A stretch of 64,000 nt of DNA from Candidatus Saccharimonadota bacterium (GCA_030528025.1 JAUMZP010000001.1:372001-436000); one strand, 5' to 3'; positions 35,192 to 44,269 are shown, counted from the first letter of the stretch. The notes: generated by a model not told the origin, from the sequence alone. Numbers and translations: made by a program.

Positions 35192-35728
35192 TTACTGATA
35201 CACCTCAGGCTTCAGCACACCAATATACGGCAGATTACGATATTGCTGGCGGTAGTCTAGGCCGTAGCCCACCACGAATTCATTAGGGGTGGGGATGCCG
35301 ATATAGTCTGCCTGCACATCCACCGTACGGCGCTCGGGCTTATCTAGCAGGGTGCAGAGCTTAGTACTGGCTGTCTGGCGCTTTGCAAATAAATCAAACA
35401 GCGCCTGGGCAGTGTGGCCTGTATCCACAATGTCTTCCACTAGCAGCACATGCCGACCAGCCACGTCCGTATCGAGGTCCTTTAAGATGCGCACATTGCC
35501 GGTGGAGGTAAGCTCATCGCCATAGCTCGAAACGTCCATAAAGTCGATTTCTAGCATGCAATCCATCGCCCGCACCAGGTCGATCATAAAGGGCGCTGCC
35601 CCGCGCAGAATACCCACCACCAGCGGGTTTTTCTCGGCATATTCCTGGCTAAGCTGCTCGCTCAGGCGCGCTACAGCACGCGCAATGTCATCTTTGGTAA
35701 AGAGAATTGTTTCGATATCATTATGCAT
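35192..35728 (-). CDS. hpt: Hypoxanthine phosphoribosyltransferase
   Basis: Purine salvage: converts hypoxanthine or guanine plus PRPP to IMP or GMP. The PRPP-binding motif [24 protein letters not shown] loop and DFMDVSSYG segment are typical; 178 aa is normal. Start at 35728 (MHNDIETI) is chosen over the longer ORF because TGC-TACAAT (35736-35741, minus) lies 7 nt before it. Salvage fits a host-dependent organism with poor de novo synthesis. Confidence 0.93.
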   Translation of the reverse strand: MHNDIETILFTKDDIARAVARLSEQLSQEYAEKNPLVVGILRGAAPFMIDLVRAMDCMLEIDFMDVSSYGDELTSTGNVRILKDLDTDVAGRHVLLVEDIVDTGHTAQALFDLFAKRQTASTKLCTLLDKPERRTVDVQADYIGIPTPNEFVVGYGLDYRQQYRNLPYIGVLKPEVYQ

Positions 35729-35827
35729 AAGGATTATTGTAGCAGATATGCAAGGCGGGGGCGAATTTTTTAGAAGATGGGTGCAGTGAGACATGAGTGG
35801 AGACGTGAACAATGCTACAATACTATC

Positions 35828-36397
35828 ATGACACAACGTACCATTCCGCCCCATGCTCAGATGATTCCGCCTGAGGCACAGTGTGTCTTTGTGGGCGAGA
35901 TATTTCGCGTCTACCAGTGGCCGCAGCGGCTGTATGATGGCTCAGTAGCAACCTTCGAGATGGTGCGCCGACCTGACACAGTATTCATCATTGCGGTCGA
36001 TGATGCGGGCAAGGTGCTGGTGAATGATGAAGAGCAGCCAGGCGGCATCGTGCGGCATGGCCACCTGCCAGCAGGGCGGGTCGACCCTGAGGATACAACC
36101 ATCATCGCGGCGGCACAGCGCGAACTGCGCGAGGAGACAGGCTGGGAATTTGCCGACTGGCAGCTGCTGGAGGTAGTGCAGCCCGAGCCGAAGATGGAGT
36201 GGTTCATCCACCTTGTGTTGGCCCAGCAACCCGTACGCCACATGCCACCGCGCTGCGATGCAGGTGAGCGGATTACCACTCGCGCAATCTCCTGGCAAGA
36301 ACTTGTGCAATCAGCGGTGCTACAGAAGCATTTCCCGTGGCTGCGCGATGTTGCCTCGGTAGAGGAACTTGCTCCGCGTTATAGGGGTGACCTATGA
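35828..36397 (+). CDS. Nudix hydrolase, ADP-ribose pyrophosphatase-like
   Basis: Nudix box in [26 protein letters not shown]; the preceding [17 protein letters not shown] and large N-terminal beta domain resemble ADP-ribose pyrophosphatases. 189 aa. TGC-TACAAT (-10 at 35816-35821) ends exactly 6 nt before the ATG, so the mRNA is probably leaderless; the promoter is back to back with that of hpt. Confidence 0.85.
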   Translation: MTQRTIPPHAQMIPPEAQCVFVGEIFRVYQWPQRLYDGSVATFEMVRRPDTVFIIAVDDAGKVLVNDEEQPGGIVRHGHLPAGRVDPEDTTIIAAAQRELREETGWEFADWQLLEVVQPEPKMEWFIHLVLAQQPVRHMPPRCDAGERITTRAISWQELVQSAVLQKHFPWLRDVASVEELAPRYRGDL

Positions 36398-36520
36398 GGG
36401 TAGTAGGGGTGTGGGTATATCATATTTCTTATCCAGCGGTATAGCTAAGCCTAGTCGATATTGCATACACAACAGGGTAAAATAATTCTTCTGCGCTTCA
36501 TACGGTATAATAGAAAAATT

Positions 36521-37321
36521 ATGAATCAACCTATAAAGCAGATAAAATAGATCAAACAGCAGGGCAAATTCCTGCGGATTTTTTGGCAGGCGCTGGCAGT
36601 AGCGACAGTGGTGGTGAGCGTGAAGTTCGTTCTGTATCGCCTGGGGTGGGAGCCGATCGAGCAGAGCTCATTGCATAATAGCGTCATATCCAGCGTGACC
36701 TTTGTGATTGGTTTTTTGCTCTCGGCTACGATTGCCGATTACAAAGAGTCGGAGCGGATCCCAGCGGAGTTTGCGGCGCTACTAGAGGATATGTATGATG
36801 ATGCCGCGGCGATTCATCAGAGCTATCCGGTGTTTGATATCGATGGCTTTTGGCACCAGCTACACACTGTAGCCCAAGGGTTTTCGAGCGATGTGCGTCA
36901 TTTGGCCTACGATGCCCGGCAGGACATCCGGGGCTTAACGCCGTATTTTGCCACGATGGAGCAGGGCAATGTGCCACCCAACTTCATCGTCAAGCTCAAG
37001 CAGCAGACGGTGCTGCTCCGCCACCGCCATTGGGTCGACTACATTCAGCGGATTCGCTTTATTCCCTCAGCATCTATCTTGGCGCGCTCTATTGTGGTGG
37101 CGCTGCTTGGCCTCTTGCTTATTACCAACATCGACCCATTTGTCGCCAGCCTGACGGTCGTGGGGCTGATTAGCTTCGTCTTGGTGTATATGATCATCCT
37201 TATCCATGTTATCAGCACGCCCTTCCATAAAGCTGGCAAAACCCGCGACGACGTCAGCCTCTTCTTTATTTGCGATGCAGAGGAATACCTGAGCAGCCCA
37301 AGCGACACGGCGAGTAAATAG
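36521..37321 (+). pseudogene. Membrane protein gene with an in-frame UAG at codon 10
   Basis: TATAAT (36506-36511) precedes ATG 36521, which opens MNQPIKQIK and then TAG at 36548-36550. The same frame continues at once as IKQQGKFLRIFWQALAVATVVV and stays open to 37321. The downstream part encodes two or three N-terminal hydrophobic segments, a helical middle domain (about 60-160), two further TM helices and an acidic tail, reminiscent of bestrophin-like or DUF4239-like membrane proteins, but no family is assigned. Re-initiation at GTG 36608 would remove the first hydrophobic segment. Mutation or read-through are possible. Confidence 0.6.
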
Positions 37322-37479
37322 ATTACCACGATAGCGAACCCCTGTGCTTACAGGGGTATTACCCATAGAATGGAGGTATACGGCTATAGCAGCTCCCTTT
37401 TCGCTAGTAGGTGGCTTGCTATTATTACCCAACATTACTATAATAAAACAGTATCAACACTAACCATGGAGGATCTCAC

Positions 37480-37674
37480 ATGGGACTACCTGATGACATC
37501 AAAGCCAAAGCTCAAAAAGTAGCTGATGATGTACAAGACAAAGCCGAAGAAGTAGCCGAGAAGGCCAAAGATGCTGCGCAAAACGCCGTTGACACCGTAA
37601 AGGGCAAGGCGAACGACATCGAAAACAAAGCTCACGAGACTAAGGGCTACGTAAAAGGAAAGATGGATCAATAA
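37480..37674 (+). CDS. LEA/CsbD-like small amphipathic helical protein (64 aa)
   Basis: Almost entirely Ala, Lys, Asp, Glu with an 11-residue periodicity (AKAQKVADDVQ, DKAEEVAEKAK, DAAQNAVDTVK), as in late-embryogenesis-abundant and CsbD-type stress proteins. A GGAGG site lies just before the ATG and a terminator follows, so it is a well-defined small gene. Probably a desiccation or osmotic-stress or membrane-associated protein; function inferred only from composition. Confidence 0.8.
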   Translation: MGLPDDIKAKAQKVADDVQDKAEEVAEKAKDAAQNAVDTVKGKANDIENKAHETKGYVKGKMDQ

Positions 37675-37701
37675 TCGATCCTCCATCTCTTGATGGCTAC
37701 G

Positions 37702-37733
37702 AGAGCTGCTCTGCATATTGGAGCAGCTCTTTT
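37702..37733 (+). terminator. Terminator after the LEA-like gene
   Basis: Ten-bp stem AGAGCTGCTC / GAGCAGCTCT (37702-37711 with 37721-37730) followed by TTTTGG. Confidence 0.8.
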
Positions 37734-37803
37734 GGTGTGAGCACACATTTGCGAGGCAGCACTATACATGGTACGATGAGAAAAACACAAGGAGGAACTA
37801 ACT

Positions 37804-38377
37804 ATGCCCATCTGTAACCCTGCCGACTATCCCGCCATCATCGCGCGCCTCAAAGCCAAGCTAGCCGAAAAGGGCGTCGTGATGGGGCCCAACACTGAGC
37901 GAGGCGGACATCACTGCCTTCGAAACTGCCTGCAACACGCGCCTGCCCGAGGCCTATCGACTCTTCCTCCAGCAGGTGGGTGATGGCTGTCAAGATATTC
38001 GGCAGCCCAGTGGCATCGTTATCTATGGCCTTAAACGACTGGCTGATACCGAGGTGAAGGACCTCTCGCGCAGTGTGACGATCGACGACTACTGGCTTTG
38101 GGAGGAAGAAGAGGATGAGGCATTGCTCACGGACGAAGCATTTGAGGAGCGGCTGGGCAATGAAGGCGTGCTGCTCCTCGACCAAGGCTGTGGCGATACC
38201 TACCAGCTTATTACCTCTGGCAAATGGGCTGGCGAAGTGTGGAACTTCTGCGACGTAGGGGCTGGCCCATGCTGCGAGCGCCAGGACTTCCTTGGCTGGC
38301 TGGAGCTGTGGGCCGATAGTGACTTTGACGCAGACTTCTTCAAGGATTATGTCTATCCAGGTGATACCGCACAGTAA
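37804..38377 (+). pseudogene. SUKH (SMI1/KNR4) family protein gene with one frameshift
   Basis: AAGGAGGAA precedes ATG 37804, which reads MPICNPADYPAIIARLKAKLAEKGVVMGP. The next frame then gives LSEADITAFETACNTRLPEAYRLFLQQVGDGC, the SUKH-1 core, through to an acidic Trp-rich C-terminus at 38377. Removing one G from GGGG at about 37883-37886 joins the two into a normal-length about 190-aa SUKH protein. SUKH proteins are commonly immunity proteins against polymorphic toxins; no toxin gene adjoins. Either a disabled gene or a base-call error. Confidence 0.7.
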
Positions 38378-38447
38378 TACCTCATGCCCCATAGCACGTG
38401 TCTGCAGAGGGTATTATCTACCGCCAGGCCATGCTACACTAAAGAGT

Positions 38448-39187
38448 ATGACGAAACCATTTGTACTACTGCAGTCGCGCCCCGAGGATGAGGCGTTGGA
38501 TAACCGAATATCAGGCATTTTTGCATTTTGGTGGCCTTGCACTAACCGACCTCGAGCGAGTGCGCATTGAGGCAGGGCAGCGCCCCGCGCAGTCGCTTGC
38601 TGCCTATAGTGGTGTGCTGATGGGTGGTGGCCCGGCCAACTTTGCCTACACTCCGGCCGAGAAACCTACCGAGCAGCGCGAGTTCGAAGCCGTGATGATG
38701 CCACTACTGCGCGAGATTATTGCTCGCGACATCACATTTCTTAGTGCCTGTCTGGGGGGTTGGTGCGCTGGTGTCGGCACTGGGTGTGGGTGGTACGCCT
38801 AGCTTTGCGTATAGTGAGGCAATTGGTGCTGTGCCAATCACCCTTACGCCAGCAGCTAGGGATGACCCACTCCTCGCTGACTTACCCACTACCTTCGACG
38901 GCTTCGTTGGGCACAAAGAAGGGGTGCTTGAGCCACCAGCTGCCTGCACTGTCTTAGCGCGCTCGCGCAAGTGCGCGCAGATGCTGCGCGTGGGGCGCAA
39001 CGTGTATGCTACGCAGTTCCATCCCGAGCTCGATCCGGAGAGCCGTGCCTTGCGTATTGATATCTATCGTCACGCTAGCTACTGTGCTCCAGACGAAGCC
39101 GATACTCTCATTGCTAATGCCTGCCAGCAAACCGTCACCGAGCCAGTCAAGATTCTGCGCCAGTTTGTGCAGCGCTATCAGCGATAA
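38448..39187 (+). pseudogene. Class I glutamine amidotransferase-like gene with two frameshifts
   Basis: TACACT lies 8 nt before ATG 38448. Three frames in order read MTKPFVLLQSRPEDEALDN, then EYQAFLHFGGLALTDLERV ... RDITFLSACLG, then GVGALVSALGVGG ... ATQFHPELD. The joined protein (about 245 aa) has the nucleophile Cys in SACLGGVG and the His in QFHPE of GATase1 domains. The second break lies in GGGGGG (about 38754-38759); the first near 38500. Both shifts equal one extra base. It resembles the stand-alone glutaminase domain of GuaA-like proteins. Start, catalytic residues and end are all kept, so a recent event or sequencing error is likely. Confidence 0.7.
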
Positions 39188-39463
39188 GAGCTATAGGCTC
39201 GATTTTACTCATCTTCCGCTTGCTATACTTCCATCAAGCTATGAATGGCCGATACGTGTGCTGTATCGATTGCTGAGAGTTGGAAAAGCTAGCTATTGTA
39301 ACATACCCTACTATTTTCGAATAGAGCAGTAGAGAAAGGGTTCGCACAGGCAGAAGTGGTCTTAATGTAAGAACGTGTACTGTCTGTCTACTTCTTGTGC
39401 AACACATACCCCGTAGCCTACATAGGCAGTAGGCTATAGCGCATAGCTTTGAGCAATAGTTGT

Positions 39464-39488
39464 AGCTAGATACTAGCTGTATCTAGCT
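39464..39488. other. Perfect 10-bp hairpin in a 420-bp gap
   Basis: AGCTAGATAC-TAGCT-GTATCTAGCT. A second, 8-bp inverted repeat (TAGCCTAC / GTAGGCTA) lies at about 39411-39434. No T-runs follow. The rest of 39188-39610 shows no gene or recognisable RNA. Confidence 0.5.
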
Positions 39489-39610
39489 TGAGTGTAATCC
39501 TATTAAATCCAACTATGAACCTATATAGGGTATGGCCTATAGGGTATTTATGAGAACAGAGGTAATGTGACTTGCAAATTATCAATATATCATATATGAT
39601 AAGGAACATT

Positions 39611-40159
39611 ATGAAATTATTTGAAAAAAGTTCAATACCGAATCACGTACGGATTCATACTGATTCTGTTATTCCACCATCGATCAAGCGCTACGACGGT
39701 GCACATACTGCACCAGTTAGCCTGGCAACTGACATACGTCTAGAAGGTGAGGGGCGCGAGCAGTACCTAGTGGTGGATACCGTCCATACGACGCAGGGGA
39801 GTCACAAGGATTTTCTTGATCGAGGTATCGTATCAGACTATGGATTTACAACAGCAGCGCTACCTGGCATAACGGGTGAGATGCGTGGCTGGATGGGCGA
39901 AGGCGAAGATGATGGAGTAGTGAATGTCCTCGCACCTTTTCGGCCGGATGATGCTACAGAGAGAGGTGTAGCCAACGAGCGACACAGCTCAGAGGTAATG
40001 CGCGCACGGCGCATTGGTGAGCTCGCTGCCTGGGCAATGGCCCAGTACCTGCTCCTTGACAAGCAGGCCAATGCAGATATGACCTTTAACGTGAAGACAC
40101 TGCAAAAAACTATGAACAAGCATAAAAAGCGTGGTAACGTAGCAATACTCCTGCCATAA
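39611..40159 (+). CDS. Hypothetical soluble protein (182 aa)
   Basis: No family recognised. AAGGAAC lies just before ATG 39611 (MKLFEKSSIPNH), preferred over the longer ORF at 39572. The middle is beta-rich (YLVVDTVHTTQGSHKDFLD), the C-terminal third helical (RRIGELAAWAMAQYLLLDK) with a Lys-rich end. No TM or signal. A terminator at 40215-40250 follows. Confidence 0.55.
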   Translation: MKLFEKSSIPNHVRIHTDSVIPPSIKRYDGAHTAPVSLATDIRLEGEGREQYLVVDTVHTTQGSHKDFLDRGIVSDYGFTTAALPGITGEMRGWMGEGEDDGVVNVLAPFRPDDATERGVANERHSSEVMRARRIGELAAWAMAQYLLLDKQANADMTFNVKTLQKTMNKHKKRGNVAILLP

Positions 40160-40214
40160 GCTCATACCTCGCAAGGGGTATAGTTACGCTATATTATAAG
40201 CCTGTGGAAACATA

Positions 40215-40250
40215 AGAAGCTCGGTCGTTTATACGAGCTTCTTTGCTTTT
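40215..40250 (+). terminator. Terminator of the 39611 gene
   Basis: Nine-bp stem AGAAGCTCG / CGAGCTTCT (40215-40223 with 40234-40242) followed by TTGCTTTT. Confidence 0.8.
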
Positions 40251-40370
40251 GGCGGTGGCCGAAGCATCGCTCCTCGCGGAGAGATCAAACTGTTGTGCTT
40301 AACTACTATTGATTAAGAAAATGACCTTCGCATAGATACCTCATCACCCACCAATAGGGTAGGGGTGTCC

Positions 40371-40745
40371 CTATGCAGCAGTGTGGCACACTGCCTCAAT
40401 ATTATGCCCGTTTGGGTCGATGAGGAAGGCACCATAATAGTCTGGATGATAGATCGCTCGTACGCCTGGTGCGCCATTGTCCTGCGCTCCTGCTGCTAGG
40501 CCAGCTGTATAGAATGCATCAACTGCTGCCCGCGATGGTGCAGCAAAAGCAAAGTGTAGCGGCGATGATGGCTCGCCTCGCCCAAGCCAAAATATCCCAG
40601 TATGCTGCGTCCGGTCTGGATTGCTAAAGCCCGCGCCATATGATTCGTCAATTGTCTTGACATAGCCCAGGGGTGCCAATACCGCCTCATAAAAGGCCTT
40701 GCTTGCTTCAATATTGTTAACGATAATGCCAAAATGATCGATCAT
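40371..40745 (-). CDS. VOC-superfamily (glyoxalase/bleomycin-resistance-like) protein
   Basis: 124 aa with two beta-alpha-beta-beta-beta modules: MIDHFGIIVNNIEASKAFYEAVLAPLGY at the N-terminus and FLIDPNGHNIEAVCH at the C-terminus, with His3 and the C-terminal Glu as likely metal ligands. Strong AAGGAGGT ribosome site. It follows the WYL regulator on the same strand (about 100 bp gap) and may be its target or co-transcribed. Confidence 0.85.
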   Translation of the reverse strand: MIDHFGIIVNNIEASKAFYEAVLAPLGYVKTIDESYGAGFSNPDRTQHTGIFWLGRGEPSSPLHFAFAAPSRAAVDAFYTAGLAAGAQDNGAPGVRAIYHPDYYGAFLIDPNGHNIEAVCHTAA

Positions 40746-40849
40746 GAGGTACCTCCTTGTGATATACCGTTAGTGTATTGTCTCTCAAGTATATGCCGCA
40801 AATGATGACAGCAGTGTGTCAGTATTGATTGTTTTTGTGTTTTTTGATC

Positions 40850-41755
40850 TCACCCTGCGCTTCGGCGCTGCGCTACCATCGCGCGGAGCTGCGCTGGCTC
40901 ATCGACGATGACACTGGGCGGGAGGTGGCAGATTGCTTCGCAAGCGATTGCGAGCTGCGGCGTATAGAAGGTAGCACGAGCATGGTCGACATCAAGAAAT
41001 GATCCGTCAAGCACCTCCGCTACCGCCAGCGCATCGTGCGCAGCATAGCGGAGCTCTACACGTGTGTAGCCAGCGATTGGCTGGCGCGAGAAGACAACGC
41101 TGCTCGAGTAGTTGTCACCAGTAGAGGCGTCTGGGTAAGGCCTGGGTGAGAAGCTCTCCTCTCGCGGTGAGAGGCGAATGATGTGCCGCAACTTGAAGAG
41201 ACGAAAATCCTGGCGCAGCTGGCAAAACGCCCACACATACCAACTCGCTTGCCGAAACACCAGCTGATGCGGCTCGATCACCCGCTCCGTCTGGCCATCA
41301 TAGCCAATGTAGTGTATCTGCATGCAGTATTGTTCCTCGATCGCCTGCTGCAATTGCTCAATCTTGTGCTGAACTGGGTGCTCCGCTGCCCAGGGTGCAA
41401 AGTTGATAGCATACATCGGCATTGCAGATTGGTCGTCTTCGGGGAGAAGCTTGGCGTGCAAGGTAGTGATTGATGATTGACGGGCGACACTCTGGAGGCC
41501 TGTCAGCGCACTTGCTAGATGCTGCTTGTCGGTAGTGGAGAGAATGCGCCGGTCAAGCGTGTAGTGTGGCATGAGGGCGAGCCCACCATCGCGGCCAGCC
41601 CGAGTGATGATAGGAATACCTGCTTGGTTCAGCGTCTCGATATCGCGCAAAATAGTACGCTTCGACACCTCAAAGCGATCGGCTAGTTCCTGAGCAGTGG
41701 CTTTGTCTCGCTCGCAGAGGAGCGATAGAATGGCGAACAGGCGCTGGAGTTTCAT
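40850..41755 (-). CDS. HTH + WYL-domain transcriptional regulator (YafY-like)
   Basis: An N-terminal winged helix (about 1-60; LFAILSLLCERDKATAQELADRFEVSKRTILRDIETL) is followed by a linker and a WYL domain (about 140-225; MQIHYIGYDGQTERVIEPHQLVFRQASWYVWAFCQLRQDFRLFKLRHI), then a WCX-like extension. 301 aa, normal. The start MKLQRLF at 41755 is preferred, with AAGGTT upstream; the longer ORF adds nothing conserved. WYL regulators sense a ligand, often nucleic-acid fragments. The VOC gene downstream is the probable target. Confidence 0.88.
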   Translation of the reverse strand: MKLQRLFAILSLLCERDKATAQELADRFEVSKRTILRDIETLNQAGIPIITRAGRDGGLALMPHYTLDRRILSTTDKQHLASALTGLQSVARQSSITTLHAKLLPEDDQSAMPMYAINFAPWAAEHPVQHKIEQLQQAIEEQYCMQIHYIGYDGQTERVIEPHQLVFRQASWYVWAFCQLRQDFRLFKLRHIIRLSPREESFSPRPYPDASTGDNYSSSVVFSRQPIAGYTRVELRYAAHDALAVAEVLDGSFLDVDHARATFYTPQLAIACEAICHLPPSVIVDEPAQLRAMVAQRRSAG

Positions 41756-42326
41756 AATAACCTTACCAGATAATTCGTATAGCAATTATATACCACTATT
41801 GTAGCAACGTATGGCTCGTCATGACAAAGAAAGATGTTTGTGAGAACAGATTATAAATAGGCTAGTAGTATATAGACAGTAGGGGTATAGGTATTATTGC
41901 AGGATATACAGTCACGTGTGCTGTGTGACTGCCTGGTAAGATAGCGGCATCTAAATATGTGAATACGGTATCGCGAGGCTTATAAAATGTTTGCTTTGCG
42001 TGAAGGGTACTACCTTGTTTTCACTTCCTATCGTCACTCGGGGTGAAAGACATAGTGGATTTGGATAGCTATATAGCAGTGTAAAAGCAAAAAAATGACT
42101 ACCGAATAGTGGTCTAGTGTCGGTAAAAAATCTCCACGACTTTTCCACATAGTCCAAGACACTAGATATGGGCACACTACATATAGCGTAGGTAAGGGTA
42201 GAGCCCTTGATCATAACAGAGGTAGTGATGGTACGCAGCATCAACCTAATAGCTGTATTTAGCAAGCACTCCACGCACCATATGGTATAATTACCTCGAT
42301 AACCCCATAAACAAGGAGACAAGCAG
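41756..42326. other. 570-bp intergenic region
   Basis: No supported gene. It holds the minus-strand WYL promoter (TATAAT near 41785-41795), a short inverted repeat CAGTCAC/GTGTGACTG (about 41910-41933) and, at the right end, TGG-TATAATT (about 42282-42291) with an AAGGAGA site for the next gene. A 182-aa minus-strand ORF across it overlaps the 42327 gene and has unlikely composition. Confidence 0.5.
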
Positions 42327-42704
42327 ATGAGTAATTTTCCGGTAGTGCGCGTAGAGCGTGTTGATGTGCGGAATGAGAGTGTGTCGAAAATAGATGTATG
42401 GGCACGCATTAAGAATGATTCCGACCGGCAGGTGAAGGTTGTGAGTTGGGAGTATCTAGGGAATATGCGCAACGAGTCGCATACGCTTAACCCGGGCAAT
42501 ACAGTAGATGTGATGCTCTACAGCGGCGCACCCAAGAATTATCCAGACCAAATGTATATTCGCTACGAAGCCGAGCACGATGGTGGAAGGCATTACTTCT
42601 TGGCGCGGCACCAGGCGAAGTTTGACGAGCGCTATAACAATGACACCAAGTGGTATCGGCCATCAGATTGGATGGAGTTCCAGCGCGTGGATCGCGGTAA
42701 CTAG
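42327..42704 (+). CDS. Hypothetical protein (125 aa), in operon with RNase H
   Basis: Ribosome site AAGGAGAC before the ATG. Charged, soluble, beta-rich: VRVERVDVRNESVSKIDVWARIKNDSDRQVKVVSWEYL looks like an immunoglobulin-like beta sandwich; the C-terminal half is Tyr/Trp/Asp-rich. No family recognised. The rnhA start lies one base after its stop, so the pair is probably co-translated. Confidence 0.6.
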   Translation: MSNFPVVRVERVDVRNESVSKIDVWARIKNDSDRQVKVVSWEYLGNMRNESHTLNPGNTVDVMLYSGAPKNYPDQMYIRYEAEHDGGRHYFLARHQAKFDERYNNDTKWYRPSDWMEFQRVDRGN

Positions 42705-42705
42705 C

Positions 42706-43146
42706 ATGGCAGCCACTCCACGCATCTTCTACACCGATGGTAGTGCCAGCCCCAACCCCGGCCCGGGCGGCTATGCCGTCATCGAGCAGGGCAAGCCCGT
42801 GGCGCTGGGCAGCGAGCCAGGCAACACGACGAACATTCGCATGGAGGGGATGGCCCTTATCGCAGCCATGCAGTTGGTTGGGGCTGAGGGGTGTGAGATC
42901 CATACCGATAGCGAATTTTGGGTTAATGTCCTCACTAAGTGGGCACCTGGCTGGGCAGCCAAGGGCTGGCGCAAGAGCAGCGGGCCGATCAAGAACCTTG
43001 AGCTCGTCCAAGAAGCCTATACGCTTTATACTACTGTGCGGCCGAAGCTTATCTGGGTGCGCGGCCACAACGGTCATGAGCAAAATGAGCTCGCTGACCA
43101 ATGGGCTAACCGAGCACGAGCCGGGGAGCGGCTAGAGGAAAAATAA
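42706..43146 (+). CDS. rnhA: Ribonuclease HI
   Basis: Cuts RNA in RNA-DNA hybrids (R-loops, primer removal). All four catalytic acids are in place: Asp11 (YTDGSA), Glu47 (RMEGMA), Asp68 (HTDSEF) and Asp131 (ELADQWA); the basic WAAKGWRKSSG handle and WVRGHNGHEQNE are typical. 146 aa is normal. The start MAATPRIFYTDG follows immediately after the preceding gene. A terminator lies just downstream. Confidence 0.95.
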   Translation: MAATPRIFYTDGSASPNPGPGGYAVIEQGKPVALGSEPGNTTNIRMEGMALIAAMQLVGAEGCEIHTDSEFWVNVLTKWAPGWAAKGWRKSSGPIKNLELVQEAYTLYTTVRPKLIWVRGHNGHEQNELADQWANRARAGERLEEK

Positions 43147-43154
43147 GTAGCAAG

Positions 43155-43180
43155 AAACCGGTCATAGCGACCGGTTTTTT
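43155..43180 (+). terminator. Terminator after rnhA
   Basis: Nine-bp stem AAACCGGTC / GACCGGTTT (43155-43163 with 43169-43177) followed by TTT. Confidence 0.9.
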
Positions 43181-43234
43181 AGTTATGGGGGATCTGGCTA
43201 CGGGGTGTTTGCTATGTATAAAAGAATGTATATC

Positions 43235-44134
43235 CTACATATCAGGTTCAAGCTCGTTGAACAGCCTTGGATCGTAGCCAAGCAGCTGAATAGCTTGTTC
43301 TTCCTCCAACTTAGAGCTGGCTGCTGCTTGAGCGGCAGCTTGGGCAGCTGCATCTTTCTTGTCACGTTGTGCTGCATCGACAAGGTAGGTATTTTTGGCA
43401 TAAACGCTAGCCAGTACAGGCTCAAAAGCTTGTGTAATGTCATCGCGAAGTGCGTCACCAACCGACTCGGGCAGCCCGTGATCGTATGATGCGCGCGCAT
43501 CCTTCTCAAACGCAGCGATCACCTCAGATTTCTCGGGAACAACTTGATCAAGAATAGGTGCAAGCGTTGTCGTGCTATCCTCAAGATGATAGAGTGGGTC
43601 GAGCTTCCGGTTATGTTCAGCAATGAGACTCCTAAGCTCGTAGGTAGTGGCGGTCGCGGCTTGATGCCGATCGCCGATGAGTTGTTTGACATGCTTTGTT
43701 TGTTGGTGGGCACGCCAACGAGAAAGTGGGCCATAGATCTCAAACTCATCAGCTAGTATATTGCTAGCTATGACAATGTTGGCATGAATACCACTTGCAG
43801 TTACGCCAATACCAAGGCTGACAGCTGCTTCTGTGAGATTACTTTCTGGCATGTCAAAATTATACATGACACCTGCTGCAACACAGAGACCAAGAGCAGC
43901 TGAGCCTAGCGCAAGCTTTCTCCCACTATCCAGAAATGTGCTGCGTTCGGCATACTTCAGGGGAATCTTACCATCGGCCAAATAACTCTTGATGACTGGC
44001 AAGCTCAGTTTATCAAGCTCTTCTTGTGGGCAGTCAACCCAGCGTGTTTCGGTTTTGTCTAAATATGCAGGGTGCTTTGGCAGACCGGGAGGATTAAAGA
44101 GAGGGTGCTCGTGAGGTATTGATAATAACGCCAT
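43235..44134 (-). CDS. Membrane protein paralogous to 45566-46309 (299 aa)
   Basis: Starts MALLSIPHEHP with AAGGAA upstream. Domain of about 90 residues, two hydrophobic segments (about 75-93 and 103-127), then a helical region with YGPLSRWRAHQQTKHVKQLIGDRHQ and a Glu/Ala-rich C-terminus. The gene at 45566 has the same start (MALLS), the same CPQ...LD segment, paired hydrophobic segments and YGPFAHWRAHQKTRQLRKLIGEQYQ at the corresponding place. Together they define a family of unknown function; the metK transcription unit lies between them on the opposite strand. Confidence 0.7.
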   Translation of the reverse strand: MALLSIPHEHPLFNPPGLPKHPAYLDKTETRWVDCPQEELDKLSLPVIKSYLADGKIPLKYAERSTFLDSGRKLALGSAALGLCVAAGVMYNFDMPESNLTEAAVSLGIGVTASGIHANIVIASNILADEFEIYGPLSRWRAHQQTKHVKQLIGDRHQAATATTYELRSLIAEHNRKLDPLYHLEDSTTTLAPILDQVVPEKSEVIAAFEKDARASYDHGLPESVGDALRDDITQAFEPVLASVYAKNTYLVDAAQRDKKDAAAQAAAQAAASSKLEEEQAIQLLGYDPRLFNELEPDM

Positions 44135-44252
44135 GCTATTCCTTAAGTAAGTGCTTGTAAGTTGATATGAATGTGTATTTATTGTAAGAAGAGGTTGTAG
44201 TAGTGTCAAGATGTCTGTTGCAGATATAGCACATGCAGACGCCGCTTTATGC

Positions 44253-44258
44253 TATACT
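44253..44258 (+). promoter_or_regulatory. -10 box of the metK leader
   Basis: TGC-TATACT; transcription would begin near 44265, just before the riboswitch aptamer. Confidence 0.65.
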
Positions 44259-44269
44259 ATTACCAATAT

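Noticed and set aside
41951-42499. 182-aa minus-strand ORF
   Set aside because: Overlaps the ribosome-site-supported 42327 gene, no ribosome site of its own, improbable composition (many Ser, Thr, Cys, Phe).
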